A DNA stretch of 64,000 nucleotides from Dictyophora rubrovolvata. Its lineage: Eukaryota > Basidiomycota > Agaricomycetes > Phallales > Phallaceae. The stretch is from positions 186,001 through 250,000 of the forward strand of contig CP114122.1 in NCBI GenBank assembly GCA_029959195.1, read 5' to 3'. The notes under the pieces were generated by a model. It was not told where the DNA came from and did no database searches. It saw only the letters and a list, made by a program, of their open reading frames with translations. A program made the translations under genes and the position numbers. Below, in pieces: positions 35,776 through 48,185 of this stretch. Numbering within the stretch: the stretch's first letter is position 1; each line of letters begins with the position of its first letter.

Positions 35776-35969
35776 GTTTTACGATGGGTTAGCGATCTTG
35801 AAGAGTAGTGCGCAGGTAGATGTTTAAACGTAAGTAAGATCCAGCGCTGGACGATGGTGACTCGATGACACTGGTCTTTTGCAGATTGGCGCCGGGGTTG
35901 CGTAACGCAGCAGTGTGACGCTATGTCACGCATTGCTGTGACACCGTCTCATGTACCTTCTCCAGTGCG
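35776..35969. promoter_or_regulatory. Bidirectional promoter of seryl-tRNA synthetase and VPS15
   Basis: Only 194 bases separate the two start codons. In the middle, about 35907-35940, is an imperfect palindrome: GCAGCAGTGTGACGC followed by ATGTCACGCATTGCTG. It contains TGACG/CGTCA-like half sites as bound by bZIP (CREB/ATF-type) factors, preceded by GCGTAACGC. The arrangement is visible; regulator identity is inference. Confidence 0.55.
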
Positions 35970-38900
35970 ATGGGTAATTCCCTCTCTGGACCCATATCGA
36001 CCAGACCGTACGGTGCCGTGGACAGCTTTGTCTCTGACCTCGGTAGTGACATAGTATATGAGAAGAGGTTCAGAAAACTTTGAATTTGACTACTTTTTTG
36101 GTTGATTCTGACGCGTTTTTCTATCTTTTAGTTTAGGGGCTTCACGATTTCTCAAAGCTGTCAAATGTATCCACCGAAACGGACCTCTCGTCGTTAAAGT
36201 TTTTATTAAACCGGATCCTGGTTTGAGCTTGCGAACGTATGCTCGACGTTTGAAAGGCAAGTAGACAGTTTCTGATTGTGGTGGCGTCATTTATTTTCGG
36301 GTTATAGTGGAGCGGGAAGCATTGGCTGATATATTAAATGTGTACAATTATAAAGTTTTTGTTGAGAATGATCGTGCAGGATATATTGTAAGACAGTGGT
36401 TAGACAAAAATTTATACGACCGTATTAGGTATGTCTCCGTCTTTGCCATCAGTTTATGATAAACTTTTTTTCCAGTACCCGTCCCTTTCTGAGCTCCATC
36501 GAGAAGAAGTGGATTGCCTTTCAACTCTTAAATGGTATGAAGGATGCGAGAAGACGTAATGTAGGACTGTACATACCTTCGCGTCGTCTGCCATATCCTC
36601 ATCTACCTCCAGGTATCACATGGCGACATCAAAAGTGAAAACATTCTCGTTACATCTTGGAATTGGGTCTACCTCACCGATTTCGCTTCATATAAACCAA
36701 CATTTCTACCTTTGGATGATCCGGCCGACTTTTCCCTGTTCTTCGACACGTCGGGTCGGAGAACATGTTATATAGCACCGGAAAGGTTTTATGCGGCAGG
36801 AAGCGAGATAAGCAAGAAAAAGGCCAATCTCGATTTCGACAAACGCGATGGGAAGATCTCTGAAGCTATGGATGTTTTCAGTTTGGGTTGTGTCATTGCG
36901 GAGCTTTTTCTCGAAGGCGCTCCCATGTTCACCCTTTCTCAGTTATACAAGTACAGAACAGGTGAATTTAATGTGGAGTCTCACATTTCGTCAATAGAAG
37001 ATGGGGAAGTCAAGGTAACATACACTTTTGTGTTATATTGGAGTCATTTCTCATTTATTACCTTTGTAGAGCTTGATACTTCGCATGGTGGCTTTAGATC
37101 CTGCTCAAAGGCCCACATTTGATTTGGCGCTTCACAGCTCTCGAGGAACAGTATTCCCGGAGTCTTTCTATTCGTTTCTTCATAACTATATGGCTTCCCT
37201 AAACGAGCTTTCATCTCAAAATGTTTTCTCTAAAGCTGGAAACCTTACGCCCTCTGATAACGCTTTTGATGAAACAACTGCCATGCCCACCGACTCGGAT
37301 CACAGAATCAACAAGGTTTGGGGCGACTATGATCTTGTGGAGCCTTATTTGACTCAATCCGACACTCAACCGCCTGCTTTGAGTAAGGATAAGAGCGCGA
37401 ACAGTCCACAGAGGCTTCAAAACATTTTCCCAGTCGAATTATATATCCCCAATAGGTTGCATAGCTTATCGGACGCTATCGATGCGGATATAACTGCAGC
37501 TGCCGAAGGTTAGAATTTTTGAAGTTTAGGGATCTACTGTCCTAACCATGAGTTTAGACGGAACCGCTCTAATTATGTTGTCTTTCATTTGTGCCAACAT
37601 TCGAAACTGCCTTCTCCCTAGTTCTAAACTTAAAGCTTCTGATATGCTTCTGGCTTTAGCTCCTCACTTGACGGATGAAGCAAAGTTGGACCGTTTAATA
37701 CCATATGTGATTGATCTTTTACATGACGATGTAGCCATTGTTCGAGGTGCAGCGGTACGGGCGCTGATGCAAGTGGTATGTGTGCATTTCCATGACTCAT
37801 GTTTTTTTGGGCCAGTTTGAAGACAAGGCATTGCAGTTAATGTTAGTCAAAGCCATTACACCATCTAATGCATCCATCTTTCCGGAATATATACTTCCTA
37901 ATATTCGATACCTGTATAAAGATCCGGATGTATCTGTCCGATGTGTTTTGGCGCAGTGTATTGCTCCGCTTGCCGATAACAGTCTTCGATACCTTGAAAT
38001 GGGTCAAGCGCTCAAGGCCCATGGTACTTTCAAATTAACAGTTACCGATGATTACGAGGACGCTTTATACGAGGTACATAGGCATCATGTTCTTATCTCG
38101 CCTTGCAGTTCACGCAATTCACTAGGTATCCTACGATGCTAGCCTTCAAGATCTACAGTCGTCAATTCAGGACATTCTCGTTTCTTTACTGGTCGACAAT
38201 TCAAGTGTCGTCAAACGAGCTGTTCTTCAAAATGTTTCTTCGCTTTGCATCTTTCTGGGAAGACAACGAACTAATGATGTCCTCCTTGGTCACATGATTA
38301 CTTACCTGAATGACCGTGATTGGCTGCTGCGGTATGCATTTTTCGAAAGTATTGTGGACGTTGCGGCATGTGTTGGTGCTCGGAGTTTGGAAGAATATAT
38401 TCTACCTCTTATGGTACAGGCATTATCAGGTTTGTATATCGTGGATTGAAGCCGAGGATATTCTGATTCACTGTTTGTTGGATAGATGAAGAGGAAAACG
38501 TTATCGTTCGGGTTTTGATATCCCTTACAAGTCTATCTGAACTGTGCCTATTCCAGCGGATGCGTTTATGGGAGCTTATGAGCGCAACTCTAGGATTTGT
38601 ATATCATCCGAATATCTGGATTCGACAAAGTATATATTTTCCTTGCCGTTAATCAATATCCAATAACGTAAACTAACGCTTAACCGAAGACGCCATCGCA
38701 TTCATAGTCTCTGCAACAAATCAGTTACCCTCCGTAGACACGTGGTGCATCCTATATCCATCCTTGCGACCTCTTCTCCGCTCTGATATCAAGTCCGTCA
38801 CCGTGTTATCGGTCCTTCAAAGTTTGAAACCTCCAGTAAGCGCCATCCCTTCCTATTGTAAAATTTCACTTCGTAATCAATAATAATTGCCATTGTAGCT

Positions 38901-41787
38901 TTCGCGTTCTATCTTTGATGCGACATTACAATGGGCAATGAAAGCTGATAAGACCAACTTTTGGAAGATTCCCAGATCGAGACCGGCGTCAAAACCAGAG
39001 ACGTCAAAAGAAACGTTTGTGGCGAATAGAAAATCGGCAAACACGCGTCATAATGTACCACGAACCGAAGAGTTGGTGTTTTTTTTTTCTTCTATCAGTG
39101 GTGTCTGATTGTTTACGGAACTCAAAAGGGATGAGGCTAATATGGCCAAACTGCAACAATTGGGATTGACGCCTCAAGACGAAGTCAAGCTTTTGTCGTT
39201 GCGGGACTACATAATTAAATTGGCGCATGTTATATCTAGGTACCAGAACCTCATTATTTCCATCTTTTGATATTGCCCTTTCACTAATTTCATCGCTTCT
39301 GGCAGCTCGTCGGCTCGCACGAAAGATTTGGAACCTGAAACGTCTATACAAACAATCAACGGAGTAGAGTTACAAAAACTCGGCGTAGTTCCACAAACAG
39401 TATTTGTTGCAACCAAATCATCTGAAGGTTCCATCAAAACCACCAGTTCTCGTCGAACGACATTTGATAATCTCAGTCGCCAAAGCCCGATTTACGGCAA
39501 TACACGACTTGCTCGCTTGGGTAGTATGGAACATGTCGATGATCTGCGGAGAAAGCTCACTTCGATAAACAATGGCTCGGGTGTATCTCCGATATTAGGA
39601 GCTGATCGGGACCGTCGAATTAGTTCAACGCCTTCTACTCTTGATTTACCGGCGGCCAGTGCCGAAAATAGGCCAGCCAGTCCTACTGAATCGGTTGTAT
39701 CAAGTACGGTGGAAGGCTCCTTATTACGGCAGCGCACACACCTTCATATTGGGAGCACTGATAATCAAAAAGCCCCCGCTGCCATTGGTTCCATTAAGAC
39801 AAATGTTTCTGGTGTTTTGGAGCTTCCCATTACTAGGATTGAGGATGAATTTATCTTGTCAGGGCGGTCGTCTCCTGTGTCGAATGCTGGAACACTGCGA
39901 GCTGATCACCGGTCAACTTCGACTTTACGACCTTATCCGCTGTTAACTGGTGAGTAAAAAAAGATAATTTTACTTTTGAAGTTGTCTGAGTAGTATGGTT
40001 CAGAAACGCGTGAACAAGGTTTAACCAATCTTTTGGATCATTTCTATAATGAGGGCCTCCGTGATAGTATGCAAGATTTTGGACCCAAAGTTCACGAAAC
40101 ACCAATACGCCGGCGGAATGCACCTCGTCTAAGTTCATTCTCGCTGCAAGGATCTTCCCGCCGTCCGGAAGCCTTCCTAGTAGCGAATCTATCTTCTCAT
40201 ACGGGTGCAATAAACGGAATTGCCGTAGCTCCAGACCATGCTTTCTTCGTAACATGTTCGGATGACAAGACCGTCAAAGTCTGGGATACGGCTCGTCTTG
40301 AACGAAATATCACTAGCAAACCGCGTCAGACGTATGCTCAGCATCATGCTCGTGTTACGGCCGTTTGTATGTTGGAGGGTTATCATTGCTTTGCCAGTAC
40401 AGGAGATGATGGTAGTCTTCATGTGGTTCGGGTACACATGTCATCCAGCGGTTCAATGCCCAAATACGGAAAACTGCAGATTGTCCGGGAACATCGCGTG
40501 GAGCAGCCTAGAGACTATATCACATGTCTTACACATTATAACACAGGTGATTCCATTTCCGGGGATTCAATCTGAATGGTTTGTTTAACATTGAACACGT
40601 TTAGAAATGACGTCCAATATTTTATATACTACCGCTCAGTCCACAATCACCATTCTGGACATCAAAAGCTTGCGTATTTTACATACCATGGAGAATCCTC
40701 GGCATTTCGGTCCTATTGCGACTTTTTGTATCGACAAGCGGAAGTCATGGCTGGTCGTAGCCACAATTACCGGAGTCTTGTCGCTATGGGACATTCGGTT
40801 CGGACTTCTGATTAAAAGCTGGAAGGTCAACGCGTCAACTTTGAGCGGACGTTCCTTGAAAATCCACAAATGTACCATCCACCCATCAAAGGGGAAAGGT
40901 CGATGGATCATCGTTGCGTTAGAAGTTCGACCGACTTCAACTTCGAAAGGAAGAAGCATGGTGCTTATGGAAGTCTGGGATATTGAATCGACGACGTTGA
41001 TGGAGACTTTCGAGACACGAGATTTGACTTCTGAAAATGCAATTGATTCGGCGGACACTAGGACAGAAGATAATGCACAGATCGTAAAAGTCGCACCTGT
41101 CCAGGAAGCCGAGAAAGATCCCGCCAATGCGATAGCAGCACTTGTCCGGTCTCGTGCAGGTGCTAGCATTGCGTTAGAGAATGCTACACCTGCCATTACA
41201 GAAGACTCTAGCTCGAATACAACCCGTCAAAGTTCGCCATGGCCACAGCCTGACATATGCGCCTTGATTGGGGGTACGGATATCTCGAATCTTTTGGGGT
41301 CCGTGCTGCCTCGTCCTAGCGATTTCACTTCAGGAGACGCCGCCCTCCATACTGAGCGTAGGAGTGGTTATCTTATCACCGGCTCGGAGGATCGTAAGCT
41401 TCGGCTTTGGGATCTAGGCAACGTTGAACGATCTGTTCTACTGAGTGGAGGCGAGACAGAAGGAGAAAGGCCGACATTTAGGTCAGTAACCATTTGTTTC
41501 TGACTGCACTTTATTTAATGCTGTCTAATAGAGCCATTCGCGACGATTCGAAGGACTTTTTGGTTCATACAGAAACATCCAGTCCTGGCAATACTTACTT
41601 GGGCAGCCAAAATCAACGTGCAGCATCAAGAACCAATGTCATTACGCAGCATCAGCATATTTTATTAAGAGCGCATCAAGATTGTATAACAGCGGTATCC
41701 TGTATCGATTCACCGTTTAGAGGGGGGATTGTTAGCGGAGACCGAGCCGGTCTCGTGAAAGTTTGGAGGATTGAAGAGGCTTTTTGA
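35970..41787 (+). CDS. VPS15: Vps15 regulatory protein kinase of the class III PI3-kinase complex
   Basis: Vps15 holds Vps34 and Vps30/Beclin in the PI3P-producing complexes that drive endosomal sorting and autophagy. The start MGNSLSGPISTRPYG has Gly2 in an N-myristoylation context, fitting membrane anchoring. Exon 1 ends SFVSDLGSDIVYEK and joins SLGASRFLKAVK across an intron starting at 36068. The kinase domain reads GPLVVKVFIKPDPGLSLRTY, YIVRQWLDKNLYDRIS, HGDIKSENILVTSWNWVYLT, DTSGRRTCYIAPERF and DVFSLGCVIAELFLEG. HEAT-like repeats follow (for example VIDLLHDDVAIVRGAAVRAL and DPDVSVRCVLAQCIAPLADN), then a Ser-rich linker. C-terminal WD40 repeats include NGIAVAPDHAFFVTCSDDKT, VKVWDTARL and RKLRLWDLGNVE, ending GLVKVWRIEEAF. 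About 1,500 residues and whole as far as read. Exon joins near 38300-39250 are approximate. Confidence 0.95.
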
Positions 41788-43154
41788 TTGTTTAGAGTAT
41801 GTTTCCTTTTTCTATAATGTATATCAAATAATGGTTTTCGTATATTGCTCTGTTCAATTTTCGGTTTTTGTTATTCAAAATCAATTGCGGCGTGATCTGC
41901 TATAAGACCAGCGAGCCTCCAGGAACACCATTCAGTAATTCGTCATCTTCATTACACCAACTAGAAGTGTTGAAGGAGTGTCAACGTCAGTTTGACTGTC
42001 GCGGGGAGAGTGAATCTATGAACAAATTTTCACCAACCTCAAAGTGTACCACGTGCCGTTTGCACTTGAAAAGTAAAGCTATGCCCTGTTTGTTTGCCCA
42101 AAAATCGTCGCTAGGTGAGTCTGGCTTAGCGGGAAGCCGGAAGTCACACTGGCACCAAATACCAGCTGGCTTTGCCTTCCGAATCAATAGCGGGGTCCCA
42201 AACTCTGCGCACAGTATTATTTGGTGATCTTCTTATTCTAGTGGTTGTTCTTGTTGATTCTTTGAATTCATTATATGAAGGTGGCCGACTTCGCGACAAG
42301 CAAGGAAAGCTTATCAACTTGAAACTGGACCGTCACTGGCCTCGGGCATGTGCAAACTGCCAGTTAGTAAGTACTACTAAATTTCAGTTTTTCCGGAGTG
42401 AGCCTCTTTCTCTCTCCGAAAGAGTTCAAATATTGCTTGCTGGGATCAATAATAAGCGCAAAAATTCGGAAAATATCAAGTCAACTCTGGTATTGTCTCT
42501 TTTTCCAAGCAGGGTGGCAGTATTCACTTTCAATCATACAAAAAGAGTTACGTCCTTCATGTCACTGAGATGATTGACACAATGATTTTGATAATATCAT
42601 TCCTGTTGTCCTCAAACTTCAACAGCGGCCCATAAATATCCCAGTCCCTCACAACACCACCAATGCCCTCGTTGATACAATAGACGACAACAATCCGGGT
42701 ATTAAAGCCGAAAGTACATTGTGTTTATTGTTGTTTCCCCGATATGTATGTTCTACCCGAGGGCTGCGAAAAAACAGTGCCATTTCTCCTTTCTTTGGAT
42801 CAGGATCCGAATTCAGCAGTTGAGTTCGTGTGCCCAATAGCAAACATTGTATTCTCTCCTCTTTGTTTCCTCAAAATAGATATATTTTCTCAACATGTTC
42901 ACAAAAAAACCGCGTTTCGCAATTGACCGGGCTGAGCATGTTTTTGTTCAGCTCATTGGAGTTTTTCGAACCTGACAGCTTTGGACCCGAAAATTATCCT
43001 ATGAACAAAGAACAATAACGAGTTTTTTCATCGATTGTTTTTTTTGTAATCACAATAGTTTGTCATGTTATTGTAACATCCCCAAATAATACCGAACCTG
43101 CTGGCGAATCTGGCGATTTTGGACGACACCGATTTTGTGAAGTTTTTGCTCCCG
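41788..43154. other. Spacer with unassigned open frames
   Basis: Overlapping frames at 41868-42227 and 42172-42573 and an open stretch around 42600-42830 could be exons of an unrecognised or decayed gene. One frame contains CTTCRLHLKSKAMPC and another RHWPRACANCQL. I could not join them into a convincing product and make no call. TTTTTTTTGTAATC and AT-rich sequence follow. Confidence 0.35.
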
Positions 43155-43297
43155 ATTGAGCGCTAGTGCTTAGTCAGACTCGACGTTCCTCGCACCGCAC
43201 AAGCACCGCGTCCTTATTTAAATGGTCGACATTTTTGTTGGCGTATCCTGACACGGTCATATTCCTCTCCCATTTATCATGTCAAGGTCTGCTAGTA

Positions 43298-44541
43298 ATG
43301 TTACAATCCACTCCCTCATCCCGTATCAATGCGAATGTGGGACTCAGCGACAGAGCAAAGCAGCGTGTCAGAAACGCAGCTGGTAATTCACGTTGCCTTG
43401 TCGAGAACTGCGTGGAAGCCAAGGCTGTTCAATTTTGTCATTGCTTCCCTAGGAAGATGAGTTATAAGGCCTATGAACACAGGGTGCGGAACTGTACTTT
43501 AATCTGAGTCATGTTGTTATTAACTATAGCATTCCTATATAAAGCTGGATTCGATTGAGTGGTATTGGAATATGCAACACCGTACTTTAAACCTTGATAC
43601 TCGACTAAACATTTTCAGAGGTGAGCTCTTGCACTTTACGCTGCGATCGCGGAATGAACGCGCTTAACCCTTTCATTAACAGCTGGAGCATCGCTGCATT
43701 ATTTATTTCATCAACACCACTGGTTTTTTTTACCTGAGGAGCACATCGTTGATCGGTACTCTCAAAGTATAACGGTGACAGACACAGGCTTCTCTAGGGT
43801 AGTGCGGGCTCATCGTAATTCGTTCCCGATTATCGAGGTATGCTTGGCTTAGTTTGCAACACTCTGTCCCTCTGTTAACAAGATTAGGGTCCTCGCTTTG
43901 AATATCGTTTTATACCATTGTCACCTGAAATGGTCGATATACCCTTGATTCGTCAAGATGATTCGAGGCCCCTGACAAAAAATGGTATATCAATCCACTT
44001 ACACCCGTTCTCCGACATGCCGCCACTGAAAAGCCATCTGCATCCTAAATTTGTCATCCTAAATGTTGGTTCCAAATTGGGATCCAACCCCGGAATGATT
44101 AAACCCCTTTCTCAAATGATCCAGCATCCCACCATTTTGAGCAAAATTCTTGATATTTACACTGCTTGGACTTATGATTTTCCTGAGGATGCTAGAAATG
44201 ATGAAACCTTCAACTACCAAGAGAATCCTGATGATGAAAGTCATCAAGGGGATGATCAGAGCGATCATACAACCTTTCGGAGAGTTCCGGACCCAACCGC
44301 GCGAAAACGAGCACGGCAAAACGAATCCCCTACACCAGCTCCGAATCAGGGAGGCCGAGGCCAGCAAACGCTCAAGCGGGCACCTTCTATCTGCCTTTCC
44401 AAGAAGTCGGTCGAGTTGCACGATAAACGATTTGGGGACAAGAAATGGACCGATGATGCACTCCGTGACTGGTCCAAGCAGTGCTATCCTCTATCGGAAA
44501 CTGTCCACGCTCTCTGGAACCCAACTGAAATCTGTGTATGA
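43298..44541 (+). CDS. HNH (His-Me finger) nuclease-like protein, copy 1
   Basis: Member of the HNH-domain hypothetical proteins that are repeated in many mushroom-forming fungi. The model starts at 43298 (MLQSTPSSRINANVGLSD). Exon 1 carries CLVENCVEAKAVQFCHCFPR, exon 2 IEWYWNMQHRTLNLDTRLNI, and exon 3 GASLHYLFHQHHWFFLPEEH. These give the expected order: first His region (QFCHCFPR), Asn (TRLNIF), then His/Asp-type region and W..LPEE. The copy has His where its partner has Asp in LF[H/D]Q. A last exon (about 43895-44541) holds the well-conserved LSPEMVDIPLIRQDD, ILDIYTAWTYDFPEDARN and a low-complexity basic tail. Its function is unknown; a nuclease role is inferred from the motif. It forms an inverted pair with 46816-48092. 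Confidence 0.7.
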
Positions 44542-44759
44542 TATGAAATGCAATCATTTCTTATCATTGTACATATGACCGTGATGTCTTTGCTAAATCA
44601 GAATTTAAAAGTTATTTCTTTCACACTATGTCCACTGAATATGTCAAATTGTATGTATTTAAGTACTTTTCAAACGTAATAAATATAAGAAATCATAAAG
44701 AAATATCTCTTTCCGTCCTTTAGGCTTTTACGAGCTTTTACGAGATCAACTGCGGCCTG

Positions 44760-45061
44760 ATCTTCACACGTGCCGCGTGCCGGCCTTATTTGAATGGCCA
44801 ACATTTTTTTGGCGAGTTCGGACGTGGTCTTATTCCTTGTCTCCCACAGTGCTAGTCATTTATCACATACTGTCTGCTGCTGGTAATGTACAGTCCATTG
44901 ACACTCCTTCATACTGTATCAATGCGGATGTGGGGCTCAGCGAAAAAGCGATACAGCGTGTCAGCAGTGAGACCGCGGATTTGGTAATTCAAGTGGGTCA
45001 ATGGACTTGCTTACCGCACTTCGGGAAACCAGCCATGCGAGAACGAGACCTACGAAAGTGA
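44760..45061 (+). pseudogene. Truncated third copy of the HNH-like gene
   Basis: Downstream of copy 1 and in the same orientation, the stretch repeats the upstream leader (CTTATTTGAATGGCCAACATTT compares with CTTATTTAAATGGTCGACATTT before copy 1) and the N-terminal coding part. It reads INADVGLSEKAIQRV against INANVGLSDRAKQRV. After about residue 60 the similarity fades (VQSIDTPSYC... VIQVGQWTC), and the CLVENC, HNH and C-terminal blocks are missing. I regard it as a 3'-truncated, decayed relic. Confidence 0.6.
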
Positions 45062-46306
45062 CCACTTGCGAGAGGAAGGAAAGCCATCAAGCATGGGAAG
45101 TTCCCGGCCCCTCGAAGCAAGCTGACCTTTTAATGCAGATGAGTTCATGCCTCCAGACAACACCCTCGCCGCTGCTCGATCAGCATAGCCTTTATCTCAA
45201 AACAAATATATTAAGTCTCACTCCCCATTAAATCCAATGGCTATTGATTTGAAGCCGAAACTAACAACTGATAGGTTGTGTTGCCATCATGTCCAAACAA
45301 CTCCAAAGATAGCTTCAAAGGACTAATATGGGGCATGCTGTCTGGGGCTGAGGCATGTTTTGAACGACATATTTGTTTAAAAGATGCTGTGGCTTCATGA
45401 TTTTTCTAAGCTAACCACAGGTCATTCAAAAACATGTTCCGCCACCATCAGATTCAGACAGCGCTTCCCATATTTCTGAATCATCGAAGCAATGGCAGAG
45501 GATGACCCGGTTCGACGACCTGTTGTTTTGCAGAAACACATCACTCAGCGTTTGCTATTACCCCACAACAAGCTTATGGATTCCCATTAGAGCCCTATAT
45601 ATGCACCTGTATGTCTGATCAGGCAAGTTCTTTAAGAATCATGGACTTCGGTTCGAACCATCTAGCCGAGCGCGAATTTGAAATCTCAGAGCTACACAAT
45701 ATATTGGAACTATGGTTGCACAGCAGATACATTCAATACAATTGCAACGAAACTAATACCAGTTATTATTGATTTGAATCATTTAATTATGAAGTAAATT
45801 ATCGCTGTCGTGTCAAAAAATCAATTATTCACCTTTTATGAAGACCCAGTTTTTTAACATTCGGTTTCTTCCAAATTGAGGTTCAAGTCCGTCTTTCCCA
45901 ACTTCGTAATACAGTAGGAATGGTATCTTTCACGCACCGATTGTGACGTAGGAGTTCACCTACGTTACTGGAAAGCAACTTGTCTTCATGGTAACGGTCT
46001 AAATCCACAAAAAGAGTTGTTTCCAGTCCATTTTGGAATGGGGATATTAATTTGTTTAATAGTGAAAGAAATCGGGCGCGCAATGTTCCCCTTAATGGAG
46101 ATACTCTTTTTGATTTCTGATTGGTTTTTTGAATTTTAGTTTGATCTCTATTGTTTTTCCCATGAAACATGTCACCTAGCATTACTTTGCAACGCATGAA
46201 TTCCCATCAAAGTCATATCCAGTCAGGCTCTCTGAGAACTGTGGACTTCAGTGCTAGTGGCGCTGCTTCAGATATCTAGGCAGTACACAGGAAGAGTTGA
46301 CGGTTG
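45062..46306. other. Spacer inside the HNH inverted repeat
   Basis: No supportable gene. The minus-strand open frame at 45883-46197 (basic, 104 codons) has no recognisable domain. The sequence may include further decayed HNH-repeat material after 45061. Confidence 0.4.
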
Positions 46307-46616
46307 TGTTGGAAACCATGTGATATGTAATCTCACATGTCTCGTAGTAGAATTCTTTTCTCTTCTTTAGGTCCGACTAACGTCGGAATATCTAATAGTT
46401 CTCACAGATAGAGGTGTGCTTATAGACACACCACTGCACAGACCACTAGATAATCGTATATAGTATTGATCTGTACATGGCTAGTTACTTGTTAGATTAT
46501 ACTACAGTACGCCTCCTATCATGGGGGGATCCCTTAAGGCGTTAGCTCCTCGCCATCTTATCCCTTAAGGTATTAAGTCCTAACGGACCCGTCGAAGCAT
46601 AATCTGTCATCCAACA
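46307..46616. mobile_element. Solo LTR, Ty1/copia-like
   Basis: A 310-base fossil bounded by the perfect terminal inverted repeat TGTTGGA...TCCAACA, flanked on both sides by the five-base target-site duplication GGTTG (46302-46306 and 46617-46621). The terminal sequence and size are those of Ty1/copia LTRs. No internal coding part is present, so it is a solo LTR left by recombination between two LTRs. The intact duplication and ends suggest a fairly recent insertion, made into the spacer between the HNH copies. Strand cannot be fixed from ends alone. Confidence 0.88.
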
Positions 46617-46815
46617 GGTTGCACACCAGAAACAATAACGAATAAATACTTTGTGTATAACTCCTCATTTGCTGAAAATCTTCTTGGTAGACTGTTTTAG
46701 TCGATCGAGCGCGTATGCATTGCATTATGATCAGCTGCATCGTGCCATCCAGCGCTGTTTAGCAAAGACATCACCATCATACGTACAACTATGAGACATG
46801 ATTGCGTTTCATACT

Positions 46816-48092
46816 TCATACACAAACTTTAGTTGGGTTACAGGGAGCGTGGACGGTTTCTGGTAGAGGATGACATTGTTTAGACCAGTCGCGAAGTGTT
46901 TCATCAGTCCACTTATTTTTCCCGAATCTTTTGTCATGCAATTTGACCGACTTCTTGGAGAGGCAGATAGAAGGTGCACTCTCGAATGGTTTCTGCGCCC
47001 GGCTTTCCTTCCTTGAAACTGGTGTTGGGGACTTGTTCTGCCGCGCTCGTTTTCGCAATCTCGGATCTGGAATTCTCCGAAATGCCGTACGATCGCTCTG
47101 GTCATCTCCTTGATGACTTCCATCATCGTAATCCTCTTGGTAGTTGAAGGTTTCATCGTTTCTAGCATCCTCAGGAAAATCATAAGTCCAAGCAGTGTAA
47201 ATATCAAGAATTTTGCTCAAAATGGTGGGATGCTGGATCATTTGAGAAAGGGGTTTAATCATTCCGGGGTTGGATCCCAATTTGGAACCAACATTTAGGA
47301 TGACGAATTTAGGATGCAGATGGCTTTTCAGTGGCGGCATGTCGGAGAACGGGTGTAAGTGGATTGATATACCATTTTTTGTCAGGGGCCTCGAATCATC
47401 TTGACGAATCAAGGGTATATCGACCATTTCAGGTGACAATGGTATAAAACGATATTCAAAGCGAGGACCCTAATCTTGTTAACAGAGGGACAGAGTGTTG
47501 CAAACCAAGCCAAACATACCTCGATAATCGGGAACGAATTACGATGAGCCCGCACTACCCTAGAGAAGCCTGTGTCTGTCACCGTTATACTTTGAAAATA
47601 CCGATCAACGATATGCTCCTCAGGTAAAAAAACCAGTGATTTTGATCAAATAAATAATGCAGCGATGCTCCAGCTATTAGTGAAAGGATTGAGTGTTAAG
47701 CGCGTTCGTGGCACGATCACAGCGTAAAGTGTGAAAGCTCACCTCTGAAAATGTTTGTTCGAGTATCGAGGTTTAAAGTACGGTGTTGCATATTCCAGTA
47801 CCACTCAACACAGTCCATCTGTATATAAAATGCCATATTTAACGATAAAATCATTGGCCTTCGGGATTCATGTCCAATTCCCTACCATGTACCTATTTCG
47901 TCCATAACTCATCTTCCTAGGGAAGCAATGACAAAATTGAACAGCCTTGTCTTCGACGCAATTCTCGACAAGGCAATGCGGATTACTCGCTGCATTTCTG
48001 ACGCGTTTTTTTGCTCTGTCGCTAAGTCCCACATCCTTATTGACACAGAACGAAGTAGCGGATTGTGCGTCACTAGCAGAAGACCTTGACAT
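46816..48092 (-). CDS. HNH (His-Me finger) nuclease-like protein, copy 2
   Basis: Inverted partner of the gene at 43298. It starts at 48092 (MSRSSASDAQSATSFCVNKD), with CLVENCVEDKAVQFCHCFPR in exon 1, then MDCVEWYWNMQHRTLNLDTR and TNIF in exon 2. Exon 3 gives GASLHYLFDQNHWFFLPEEH, which keeps the Asp that copy 1 has lost, and RVVRAHRNSFPIIE. The final exon (47439 to 46816) begins LSPEMVDIPLIRQDD and ends NPTKVCV. The first 102 residues of that exon's open frame are identical to copy 1; the remaining 105 differ at about a third of positions, including a basic RKRARQNKSP stretch that could be a nuclear-localisation signal. The frame looks intact. Function is unknown beyond the HNH-type motif. 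Confidence 0.72.
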
Positions 48093-48185
48093 GAATAGGA
48101 CATAGGAAATCTAAACAGTGTTGGAACAAGCCGACTAAAAAAAAATGTTGGCATCAACTCTGACTAAGCGAGCGCTCATCCGGGA

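Larger units (their letters stand above)
43155..48185. repeat. Large inverted repeat formed by two HNH-like gene copies
   Basis: The plus-strand unit at about 43155-44541 and the minus-strand unit at about 46816-48185 are inverted copies with a roughly 2.3 kb spacer. Similarity extends upstream of the start codons (GAGCGCT..CTTAGTCAGA in both). Identity is patchy. 43762-44223 and 47134-47594 differ at only three positions I could find, including the intron, whereas the flanking coding parts differ at roughly one base in five to eight. Confidence 0.85.

Noticed and set aside
41868-42573. Overlapping frames after VPS15 as a new cysteine-containing gene
   Set aside because: Frames could not be joined by plausible introns and show no repeated or family pattern.
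45648-45680. tRNA-like GGTTCGAACC box
   Set aside because: No matching A box or acceptor stem lies at the proper distance; not a tRNA.
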